NCBI RefSeq assembly: GCF_012277275.1
Contig: NZ_CP051155.1
Span: 3,100,001 to 3,164,000, forward strand
Origin: Gephyromycinifex aptenodytis
Lineage (GTDB): Bacteria; Actinomycetota; Actinomycetes; Actinomycetales; Dermatophilaceae
Direction: 5' to 3'
Length of the DNA stretch: 64,000 nucleotides
The notes below the pieces were generated by a model, which searched no databases, was not told where the DNA came from, and worked only from the letters and a program-made list of their open reading frames with translations. Of the stretch, positions 17,365 to 24,679 are shown piece by piece; positions within the stretch are counted from its first letter, which is position 1, and each line of letters begins with the position of its first letter. The position numbers and the translations under genes are program-made.

Positions 17365-17399
17365 AGGAGGGAGCCCCGGACACCCGGGCGCTCCCTCCT
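17365..17399. terminator. Bidirectional terminator between ecm and the ABC permease gene
   Basis: Ten-base perfect arms (AGGAGGGAGC and GCTCCCTCCT) enclose an inner CCCGG/CCGGG stem. The right arm overlaps the permease stop codon on the other strand, so one hairpin serves both converging genes. Confidence 0.75.
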
Positions 17400-18243
17400 A
17401 GTCGTTTCCGTGCCTGCGCGCCGCCCAGCGCGTGGCCGGTGCCACGAGGGCGTACTGCAACGCAAGCGCGAGCACGGTGAGCACCAGGGCCCAGGCGAAG
17501 AGGGTCTCCGTCTGCAGGTTGGCGCGAGACAGGGCGACGGCGTGCCCGACGCCGCTGGAGGCGGAAAGCAACTCGGCCATCACGGTGACTCGCAGTGCCT
17601 GCCCGATAAGCACGGACACCCCCGCCAGGACGGGGCCGCCGACCGCGGGAAGCACCAGGTGCGCCAGTCGCCGACCGCGCGAGAAGCCGAAGACCCGGGT
17701 CATCTCGTCGAGGTCCCGATCGATGCCCCGCACCGCGCCGGAGGTGGTGATGACCATGAGCGGTAGACCGACCAGCACCGAGACCACCACCACAGCGCTC
17801 GGCCCCGGCCCGAGCCAGATCATCGCCAGTACGACGTAAAGGATGGGCGGGACTGCCATCAGGGTGCGCAGGGTGGCCTCGCCCAGATCCTCGATGGTGC
17901 GGCTGGTGCCGGCGGCGATGCCCCACGGGATACCGATCGCCAGAGCTGCGGCGACTCCGAGCGCGCACCGTGCAGCGGTCGCCCCCAGGTGCTGCGCCAG
18001 CTGCCCGGAACGTGCCAACTCGACCAGCGCCTGCATGGTCGCTGCCGGGCCGGGCAGGACGATGGAAGCCTGCCCTCGGCTCAGGAGGTGCCACAGACCG
18101 ATGAGAAGCGCGGCGCCCGCTGCGACCCGCCACGGCGAGGCATGCTCGTTGCTGTCCTGCTCGAGGGTCGAGGCCGGACGGGGCGAGACCGGAGCCTGCC
18201 GCGACGCCGGCTCAGCGGACGTCGTCGAGGTAGAAAGCGTCAT
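17398..18243 (-). CDS. ABC importer permease (SsuC/TauC-like)
   Basis: ATG 18243 gives 281 residues with six membrane segments after a Ser/Thr-rich N-terminus of about 40 residues. The cytoplasmic EAA-type loop (DEMTRVFGFSRGRRLAHLVL) that docks onto the ATPase is clear, and the family is the nitrate/sulfonate/taurine permease type. It overlaps the end of the substrate-binding protein gene by 32 bases, so the order of the operon is ATPase, binding protein, permease. The substrate cannot be read from the permease. Confidence 0.85.
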   Translation of the reverse strand: MTLSTSTTSAEPASRQAPVSPRPASTLEQDSNEHASPWRVAAGAALLIGLWHLLSRGQASIVLPGPAATMQALVELARSGQLAQHLGATAARCALGVAAALAIGIPWGIAAGTSRTIEDLGEATLRTLMAVPPILYVVLAMIWLGPGPSAVVVVSVLVGLPLMVITTSGAVRGIDRDLDEMTRVFGFSRGRRLAHLVLPAVGGPVLAGVSVLIGQALRVTVMAELLSASSGVGHAVALSRANLQTETLFAWALVLTVLALALQYALVAPATRWAARRHGND

Positions 18244-19282
18244 CTGGGAGTTTCCCGCCGATGATCTGCGGGTCGAGGGTGGCCAACTCGGTGTAGAAAC
18301 GTTCCAGCTCAGCACGTGCTTGCTTAGCCGGGACGTACTCCAGGTTGAGCCGCGGCATCACGGAGGTGACCAGCGGCTGAGGCACCTTGCTGCGCTCGGA
18401 GACGAGGCGCAGCGCGTCTGAATCACCCGCGTTGAGCCGACCGATGCTCGCGTCGATCTCCTTGGCGATGGCGCTCAGCTCCTGCGGGTTCTTCTCCGGC
18501 AGATCCCCGCGGACGAGGATGCCCGCCTGCGGCATGCGTGGCTCCGACTGGCCGGTGGCTTTCGCCCATGCCGCTTGCATGTCGATCACGGAGGTCAGGG
18601 CGCGCCCCGCTTCCCCCGCCTTCTTCACCGTCATCGTTGCGGCCTGCTCCGGCAGTACGCCGTAGCTGGCTTTACCGGAGACCAGCGCCGAAGAGACCTC
18701 GGCGGGCTCGCTGACGTACTCGATGGTGACGTCTTTGCCCGGAGTCAGACCGTTTTTGCGGAGCAGGTATTGCAGGACCAGGTCGGGCATGTCGCCCTTG
18801 AAGAACGTGACGATCGTGCTGCCCTTGAGGGACTGCCAGTCCGGCGGTGCGTCCTTGGGCCCGATGAGGTGCAGGCTGCCCCACACGGTGACGGCCAACA
18901 GGCGAACGTCGACGCCTTTGTTGTGCAGATTCGCCCCGGTGTAGGACGGGGTGGCGATGAGGTCGCTCTTGCCGCTGGTGATCAGGGATCGCATCACATC
19001 GGGTGAGGCCCAGGTATCGAAGGTCACCTTGGAGGGATCGGCGCTTTCCTGCATGACGGCGAAGGGGGCGACGAAGGACAGCCCGCGGGGATAATGCACG
19101 CGCACCGGCGCCGACTGCGGTGTCGCCTGGGGGCTGGTGTCGGCCTCGCTGGCTCCGCTCTCGGCGCAACTGGTGCTCATCACCAGTGTCACGGCCGCCG
19201 CCAGCGCGACAGGTATTCCTCGGTTACGTAGCAGCAGGCCTCTGGGGGCAGCAGTCGTGATGGTGGGGATACGGGTCGGCAT
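18212..19282 (-). CDS. ABC importer substrate-binding protein (NMT1/SsuA-like)
   Basis: ATG 19282 (AAAGAG upstream) gives 356 residues beginning with a basic, hydrophobic secretion signal that ends in LVMSTSCAES. The Cys would be the lipid-modified residue, but Ser at -3 is not the usual Leu/Val/Ile. The mature part is a periplasmic-binding-protein fold of the nitrate/sulfonate/pyrimidine-precursor type, with LSFVAPFAVMQ near the start and FFKGDMPDLVLQYLLRKNGL in the middle. It delivers a small organic ligand to the permease. The nature of the ligand is unknown. Confidence 0.82.
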   Translation of the reverse strand: MPTRIPTITTAAPRGLLLRNRGIPVALAAAVTLVMSTSCAESGASEADTSPQATPQSAPVRVHYPRGLSFVAPFAVMQESADPSKVTFDTWASPDVMRSLITSGKSDLIATPSYTGANLHNKGVDVRLLAVTVWGSLHLIGPKDAPPDWQSLKGSTIVTFFKGDMPDLVLQYLLRKNGLTPGKDVTIEYVSEPAEVSSALVSGKASYGVLPEQAATMTVKKAGEAGRALTSVIDMQAAWAKATGQSEPRMPQAGILVRGDLPEKNPQELSAIAKEIDASIGRLNAGDSDALRLVSERSKVPQPLVTSVMPRLNLEYVPAKQARAELERFYTELATLDPQIIGGKLPDDAFYLDDVR

Positions 19283-19311
19283 GAAATTCTCTTTCGGATG
19301 AGCGAGGTCGA

Positions 19312-19986
19312 TCAGAGCAGGGCTAGAGGTTTCGGGGCGGGCGATGTCGTCAGGGTCCATGCGCCAGTGGGGGGGCCGGACAGGGTGAGGGTCAGGTCGG
19401 CGATCTCCTGCGCCTCGCGGGGGTCGTGGGTGATCCAGACCGTGATGCAGCGTCGAGCTGTGAGGAGCTTGGACAGGTCAGCGCGCAATTCTTCGGCCAA
19501 GGCGCGGTCCAGGGCGGAAAAAGGTTCATCGACGAAGACCAGCGTGGGTTCGATTGCCAGGGCCCGCGCGATGGACACCCGCTGGCGCATCCCGCCGGAG
19601 AGTCGCGCCGGGCGCAGGTTCGCGGCGGCCTCATCCAGATGGACTCCTCGCAGCCAGGTGCGAGCTGTGGCGCGGCGTTGTTCGCGTGGGCCGTGCAGGG
19701 CGAGCGCAACGTTGTCCAGCGCGCTGCGCCAGGGCAGTAGGCGGGGTTCTTGGAAGACGAGGCCGATCCGCCCGGCTGGGCGAGTGACAGTGCCGTGTTG
19801 GGGCGGGGAGAGCCCGGCAAGCGTTCGCAGCAAGGAGGTCTTGCCAGCTCCTGATGGGCCGACCAGGGCCAAGGTCTGCCCGGGGGTCAGGGCGAGATCG
19901 AGCTCATCCACCAGGAGCAACTCTCGGCGACTCACCTGGATCGAGTGAGCTACCAGCTGCTCGTTTGCCCGAACCTCGTCGCCCAT
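19312..19986 (-). CDS. ABC importer ATP-binding protein (SsuB/TauB-like)
   Basis: ATG 19986 has GGGGGAC upstream and gives 224 residues. Walker A (GPSGAGKTS), Q-loop (VFQEPRLLPW), signature (LSGGMRQRV), Walker B (LVFVDEPFSALD) and the switch His (WITHDPREA) are all intact. It energises uptake with the binding protein and permease encoded just downstream. The frame extends 12 codons further up, into the candidate operator, which I regard as untranslated. It is the first gene of the operon. Confidence 0.9.
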   Translation of the reverse strand: MGDEVRANEQLVAHSIQVSRRELLLVDELDLALTPGQTLALVGPSGAGKTSLLRTLAGLSPPQHGTVTRPAGRIGLVFQEPRLLPWRSALDNVALALHGPREQRRATARTWLRGVHLDEAAANLRPARLSGGMRQRVSIARALAIEPTLVFVDEPFSALDRALAEELRADLSKLLTARRCITVWITHDPREAQEIADLTLTLSGPPTGAWTLTTSPAPKPLALL

Positions 19987-20000
19987 GACAAGTCCCCCAT

Positions 20001-20033
20001 CGAGGTTAGCCGGTCCTAACACAATTAGTAAGG
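20001..20033. promoter_or_regulatory. Candidate DtxR/IdeR-like operator upstream of the ABC operon
   Basis: Bases 20001-20019 read CGAGGTTAGCCGGTCCTAA, which agrees with the IdeR/DtxR consensus TTAGGTTAGGCTAACCTAA at 13 of 19 positions, including an exact GGTTAG and CCTAA. The GTTAG/CTAAC arms form an inverted repeat, and a second imperfect one (CCTAAC, seven bases, GTAAGG) overlaps it to 20033. The site is 15-47 bases before the ATPase start, where a repressor would block expression. Metal control is an inference. Confidence 0.4.
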
Positions 20034-20173
20034 AACTTATCGTGCTTAATGGGGTCGGTCAATCTTCGTGGGTTACCCAGGGGTCGCGTCGTCGCCACGA
20101 CGGGCGCGTCGAGGCGTGCAGGGGTGAGTAAGCGCAGGTCTGAGGTGTCGTTCCGGATCAGGCGTCGGACAGC

Positions 20174-20207
20174 GGCGGACGATCAGGCCCGGCCTTGATC
20201 GTCCGCC
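20174..20207 (-). terminator. Terminator of the gamma-glutamyltransferase gene
   Basis: Perfect 12-base arms (GGCGGACGATCA and TGATCGTCCGCC) with a ten-base loop lie about 65 bases past the stop of the minus-strand gamma-glutamyltransferase gene and well before the ABC operon. Confidence 0.65.
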
Positions 20208-20272
20208 TCCTCATCAACAGGGCGCGAGGTGGGGGCGCCGGGAGACATCTGGCCCATTCTGAGACAGACGGC

Positions 20273-21838
20273 TCACCAGGCCCCGGTCGCTGCTGTTCGC
20301 CGCGGGTCACCAGCTGCTTGCACGGCGCCGTCGGCGCTCATCATGGCCGCGCCGACCCCGCCGAAGTACATTCCGACCTTTTCGTGGCCGACCGTCGGAA
20401 GGCCTAGGGTCGCCCCCGCCCGGGCCACCCCGTCGGAGATGCTCGCCAAGTCCTCGAACTCCACCCGCGGGCTGCCCTCATCATCGAATGCCACGTGCGC
20501 ACGAGCCTGCTCGATCGCAGCCTGCAACGATTGATCATCGAGGCAGATACCGGCGAGCACCTGAAACAGTGCGGTGGTGATCCGGTCGGCGCCGGGGCTG
20601 CCGATGGCGAGCATCGAGCCGTCGTCGCGGCGCGCCGTCGAGGGGGTCATGTTGGAGGCCAGACGTGTTCCCGGGGGGAGCGCGTGTAGGCCGCGACGGT
20701 TGAGTTCGGGTTCTCCCATCGCGTTGTTCATCATCAGGCCGGTGCCAGGAGTGGTCAGCCCGGAGCCGTACCCGGCCGAAGTGGTGATGGAACAGGCCAG
20801 CCCGTCCTCATCGACGGTCGAGACGTGGATTGTCTCGGGCGAGCTGATGATGGCTGCGAGGCCGTCAGGACCGAGTTCCTGCACGGCCTCCAGCAGTTCC
20901 CGACCAGCTGTCTCCAGGTCCTCGGCGGCGTCGATGGCGGCGCGCCGATAGTTCAGGACGGCATGCTGGATGTCGATGATGTCGATGATGTCGCTGTGCC
21001 CATTCGTTTCTCGGCGATGTGCGAGCAGCCGCAGCATGGCGCTCAACACCGGCCCGCCGATCGAGGGCGGGGGGTTGACCCCGATGTCCCACGCGCCGAG
21101 CCGGGCCCGCACGGCGGGGCGCGCGGCGGTGCGGTAGGCCGCCAGATCGGCCAAGGACAGCAGGCCCTCGTTGGCATCCATGTCGGCGGCGATGACGTGC
21201 GCCAGCTCTCCGGTGTACAAGGTCTGCGCGCCGTCGCGGGCGATCGCTTCCAGGGACTTAGCCAGGTCGGGGGAGCGCAGCATCTCACCCAGTTTCGGGG
21301 AACCCTGGCTGCCGTTCTGGGTCATGAACTCGTGGGTCTGGGGGTCCCAGGCGAAGAGGCTGTCGGCGCTGGCCCGAAGGTAGTACTCGCACGCCGGCCC
21401 CAGCGGCCAGCCTTGCCGGGCGATGTCGGCTGCAGGTTGGAGCAGTTCGCGCCAGGGCAGGCGACCCCATCGTTTCGAGGCTTCGTCCAAGGCCGCGAAC
21501 ATCCCTGGCACCGCTACCGATCCGTGCCCGCCGTAAACACGTAGGCCGCCGTAATAGTCGAGCCAGAAGTCCCGTACCCCGGCGCCGAACCATTCTTTGG
21601 GGCGCCCGCGACCGGGCATCTCCACGTTGCCGTCCAGCACCAGCGGTTCCTGCCCCGGCGCCCAGATGTTGATGTAGGCCCCGCCCATCGGACTGACGAT
21701 GCCCACTTCGGTGACGCAGGCGGTGCAGATCGCCGCGACGGCGGCGTCCACGGCGTTGCCACCGATCTCGACCACGGACTTGGCAGATTGCACGGCCTCG
21801 TGGGCCGGCCCGGCAACAGCGACGTGACGACGTGACAT
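20273..21838 (-). CDS. Gamma-glutamyltransferase family Ntn-hydrolase
   Basis: The 521-residue protein follows the GGT pattern: SVVEIGGNAVDAAVA at the N-terminus, the self-cleavage/catalytic Thr at residue 336 (ETIHVSTVDEDG), then GTGLMMNNAMGE and GSPGADRI in the small subunit. After autocleavage such enzymes hydrolyse or transfer gamma-glutamyl groups. There is no signal peptide, so it is cytoplasmic, unlike classical GGT; actinobacteria have many such paralogues acting on other gamma-amides or peptides. GAGGTGG precedes the ATG. It sits alone between the ABC operon and nucS, with its own terminator. Confidence 0.85.
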   Translation of the reverse strand: MSRRHVAVAGPAHEAVQSAKSVVEIGGNAVDAAVAAICTACVTEVGIVSPMGGAYINIWAPGQEPLVLDGNVEMPGRGRPKEWFGAGVRDFWLDYYGGLRVYGGHGSVAVPGMFAALDEASKRWGRLPWRELLQPAADIARQGWPLGPACEYYLRASADSLFAWDPQTHEFMTQNGSQGSPKLGEMLRSPDLAKSLEAIARDGAQTLYTGELAHVIAADMDANEGLLSLADLAAYRTAARPAVRARLGAWDIGVNPPPSIGGPVLSAMLRLLAHRRETNGHSDIIDIIDIQHAVLNYRRAAIDAAEDLETAGRELLEAVQELGPDGLAAIISSPETIHVSTVDEDGLACSITTSAGYGSGLTTPGTGLMMNNAMGEPELNRRGLHALPPGTRLASNMTPSTARRDDGSMLAIGSPGADRITTALFQVLAGICLDDQSLQAAIEQARAHVAFDDEGSPRVEFEDLASISDGVARAGATLGLPTVGHEKVGMYFGGVGAAMMSADGAVQAAGDPRRTAATGAW

Positions 21839-21988
21839 GCATCCACCTCGGGGATTCTGTTCAGCGAGCGGAATCTTCGGCAGCCTTCCCGCTCGCGGTC
21901 GGGCGTTCAGTCTGGCATCCCCACGCCACTCCCGCCCCTGCTAGCGCTATCCCAACCGAGGAAGCGCTGATGGCAACCGAAAGTGTGC

Positions 21989-22693
21989 TCAGAACAAGCG
22001 ATCGGTGGTGTCGTCCAAGCCGCGCAACGCGTCGTAGTCAAGCTTGACGCAGCGGATGCCGCGGTCGGTGGCCAGGGTTCGTGCCTGGGGTTTGATCTCC
22101 TGGGCAGCGAAAACCCCGCGTACCGGACCGGCGGCGACCAGATGCGGGTCGCGGTTCATCAGCTCCAGGTAGCGGGTCAGCTGCTCGACCCCATCGATCT
22201 CGCCGCGCCGTTTGATCTCGACGGCGACATGGGCGCCCTCGGCGTCGCGGCACAGGATGTCGACCGGGCCGATGGCGGTCATGTACTCGCGGCGCACCAG
22301 GCGGTAGCCCTCACCCAAGGTGGCGATGTGCTCAGCGAGCAGGGCCTGCAAATGGGCCTCGACGCCGTCCTTTACCAGCCCCGGATCGATACCCAGCTCG
22401 TGGCAGGAGTCGTGCAGGATCTCGTGGATCAACACCCGCAGCCGGTCATCGCTCTTGGTGTTGCGCACGACCCAGACCCGCACGACGCCGGCTTCGGCCT
22501 CCAGGGTGTCCGGTTCGATCTCCACCATGGCGCACGGTGGCGACATCCAGTTCAGCGGCTTGTAGGAGCCGCCGTCGCTGTGGACCAGAACAGAGCCGTC
22601 GGCTTTGACCATGAGCAGCCTGGTTGCCAACGGTAGGTGCGCCACGAGGCGCCCTTCGTAATCGACGCTGCAGGAGGCAATGACAAGACGCAC
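21989..22693 (-). CDS. nucS: Mismatch-specific endonuclease NucS
   Basis: The protein starts at GTG 22693 ([16 protein letters not shown]) and has 234 residues, the normal NucS length; the open frame upstream is the shadow of the divergent dehydrogenase gene and is not part of it. The N-terminal DNA-binding/dimerisation half and the C-terminal nuclease half are intact, with PVDILCRD and [20 protein letters not shown] carrying the Asp/Glu/Lys active site. NucS is the non-canonical mismatch-repair nuclease of actinobacteria lacking MutS/MutL and works with the sliding clamp. The C-terminus (LDDTTDRLF) resembles the clamp-binding tail. Confidence 0.93.
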   Translation of the reverse strand: MRLVIASCSVDYEGRLVAHLPLATRLLMVKADGSVLVHSDGGSYKPLNWMSPPCAMVEIEPDTLEAEAGVVRVWVVRNTKSDDRLRVLIHEILHDSCHELGIDPGLVKDGVEAHLQALLAEHIATLGEGYRLVRREYMTAIGPVDILCRDAEGAHVAVEIKRRGEIDGVEQLTRYLELMNRDPHLVAAGPVRGVFAAQEIKPQARTLATDRGIRCVKLDYDALRGLDDTTDRLF

Positions 22694-22817
22694 AGTGCGG
22701 ACTCTCTCACGGGTAGGTACGACAGGTCGAAGCCGCCCGCGCGCGGTGGCACCGGTGTGACCTGACTCGCGCCTGTAGCCCGTGTCATGACTCGACCGGG
22801 TTTGACAGACTCCCTGC

Positions 22818-24593
22818 ATGGCTCGCGACATCAGCACAATCGGAGTGGTCGGACTCGGCACCATGGGCGCCGGAATCGTCGAGGTCTGCGCGCGTAGCGG
22901 ACTCGAGGTCGTCGGGGTGGAAATGGATGCTGCGGGTGCAGAGCGCGGACGGGGCATTCTGCAAGCCTCGACCGATCGTGCTGTGGCACGCGGCAAGATG
23001 AGCGAGGAGGAGCAGCGCGCTCTGCTGGATCGGGTGCAGATCAGCGAGCATCTTGAGGACGTGGCCCAGTGCGGCCTGATCATCGAGGCCGTTCCCGAAA
23101 AGCTCGACATCAAGCGCGACATCTTCGCCCGGCTCGACGCGATCGTCTCGGACGCGGCCATCCTGGCCACCAACACCTCCAGCCTGTCCGTCACCGACAT
23201 CGCCACCGCTACCGAGCACCCCAACCGGGTCGTCGGGTTCCACTTCTTCAACCCCGCGCCGGTGCAGAAGTTCGTCGAGATCATCGCAACCGTCATCACT
23301 GCTCCCGACGTGCTCGAAGACGTCACCGCGCTGGCCCAGCGCCTGGGTAAAGAGCCGGTCACCGTCGGCGACCAGGCCGGCTTCATCGCAAACCGGCTGC
23401 TGCTGGGTTACCTCAACCACGCCGTCGCGATGTACGAAAACCGTTACGCCTCACGCGAAGACATCGACGCGGCGATGCAATACGGCTGCGGCCTGCCGAT
23501 GGGCCCGCTGGCCCTGCTGGACCTCATCGGTCTCGACGTCGCCTACGCCGTGCTGGACACGATGTACAAGGAGGGGCGCGACCGCCTACACGCCCCGGCG
23601 CCGATGCTCAAGCACATGATCGCCGCCGGTCTGCTCGGCCGAAAGACCGGACGCGGCTTCTACACGTACGAGAAACCGGGTTCCTCGGTCGTTGTCCCCG
23701 ACTCCGCGAGCGCAGCGAACTCCATCGAAGGCCAACAGACCCGCCCGATCTCCAAGGTCGGCGTCGCCGGTAACGGCACGATGGCGATGGGGATCGTGGA
23801 GGTCTTCGTCAAGGCCGGTTACGACGTCACCTTCGTGGCACGCTCCCAGGACAAGGCCCAAGCCGCGATGGCCCAGCTCACCAAGAGCCTGGAGAAGGGT
23901 GTACAGCGCGGCAAGCTCAGCGAGGAAGCGCGCGACGCAGCGCTGGCTCTGGCTCACCCGAGCGCCAACCTCGAAGACCTGCGCGATGTGGACATCGTCG
24001 TGGAGGCCATCGCCGAGGACCTGGCCATCAAGCAGGCGATGTTCGAAAACCTCGACGAGATCTGCAAGCCGGGGGCGATCCTGGCCACGACGACCTCATC
24101 ACTGCCGGTGATCCAGGTGGCGATGTCGACCCAGCGCCCCGCCGATGTCATCGGCATGCACTTCTTCAACCCGGCGCAGGTCATGAAGCTCGTCGAGGTG
24201 GTCTCGACCGTCTCCACCGCCCCCGACGTCTCCGCCACGGTGGTGGACCTGTGCCGCAAGCTCAAGAAACACCCCGTCTCCTGTGGCGACCGCTCCGGGT
24301 TCATCGTCAACGCGCTGCTGTTCCCCTACCTCAACGACGCGGTCAAGATGCTCGAGGCGCATTACGCGACCACCGACGACATCGACCTGGCGATGAAGGC
24401 AGGCTGTGGCTATCCGATGGGGCCGTTCGAACTGCTTGATGTGGTCGGGCTCGACGTTTCGCTGGCCATCCAGCGCGAGCTCTACCTGGAGTTCCGGGAG
24501 CGCGGGTTCTCTCCCTCTCCGCTGCTGGAGCACCTGGTGAAAGCCGGCTATCTCGGCCGCAAGACCAAGCGTGGTTTCCGCACCTACGCCTGA
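22818..24593 (+). CDS. Fused double-domain 3-hydroxybutyryl-CoA dehydrogenase
   Basis: The 591-residue protein is two complete 3-hydroxyacyl-CoA dehydrogenases in tandem, about residues 1-285 and 310-591, joined by a Ser/Ala-rich linker. Each has a Rossmann domain, the catalytic HFFNP His, a GFI-x-N Asn and a C-terminal dimer domain ending LGRKTxRGF. Domain 1 has GLGTMG and VGVEMD, the acidic strand-2 end expected for NAD. Domain 2 has GNGTMA and FVARSQ, with Ala-Arg where the acid should be, the pattern of NADP enzymes. It reduces acetoacetyl-CoA to (S)-3-hydroxybutyryl-CoA, between the thiolase and crotonyl-CoA steps. Stand-alone gene, 124 bases from divergent nucS. Confidence 0.92.
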   Translation: MARDISTIGVVGLGTMGAGIVEVCARSGLEVVGVEMDAAGAERGRGILQASTDRAVARGKMSEEEQRALLDRVQISEHLEDVAQCGLIIEAVPEKLDIKRDIFARLDAIVSDAAILATNTSSLSVTDIATATEHPNRVVGFHFFNPAPVQKFVEIIATVITAPDVLEDVTALAQRLGKEPVTVGDQAGFIANRLLLGYLNHAVAMYENRYASREDIDAAMQYGCGLPMGPLALLDLIGLDVAYAVLDTMYKEGRDRLHAPAPMLKHMIAAGLLGRKTGRGFYTYEKPGSSVVVPDSASAANSIEGQQTRPISKVGVAGNGTMAMGIVEVFVKAGYDVTFVARSQDKAQAAMAQLTKSLEKGVQRGKLSEEARDAALALAHPSANLEDLRDVDIVVEAIAEDLAIKQAMFENLDEICKPGAILATTTSSLPVIQVAMSTQRPADVIGMHFFNPAQVMKLVEVVSTVSTAPDVSATVVDLCRKLKKHPVSCGDRSGFIVNALLFPYLNDAVKMLEAHYATTDDIDLAMKAGCGYPMGPFELLDVVGLDVSLAIQRELYLEFRERGFSPSPLLEHLVKAGYLGRKTKRGFRTYA

Positions 24594-24622
24594 GCGCTCA
24601 GGTGCGGCGCTGACCGTCGAAG

Positions 24623-24669
24623 CAGCCCAAGAAGGGCGGGTGGCCTAGCCACTCGCCCTTCTTGGGCTG
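24623..24669. terminator. Bidirectional terminator, very long stem
   Basis: Perfect 16-base arms (CAGCCCAAGAAGGGCG and its complement) continue through a GU pair into GTGGC/GCCAC with a three-base CTA loop, about 22 pairs in all. It lies between the converging dehydrogenase and glycosidase-like genes. Confidence 0.85.
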
Positions 24670-24679
24670 TCGACAGCGG

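Noticed and set aside
16277-18133. Minus-strand 618-codon open frame running from the ABC permease gene into ecm
   Set aside because: It covers the permease in another frame and the antisense of ecm; both real genes have clear family motifs and a terminator lies between them.
22694-23386. N-terminal extension of NucS by 231 codons
   Set aside because: It is antisense to the dehydrogenase gene. NucS begins with its conserved [15 protein letters not shown] at GTG 22693 and the normal length then fits.
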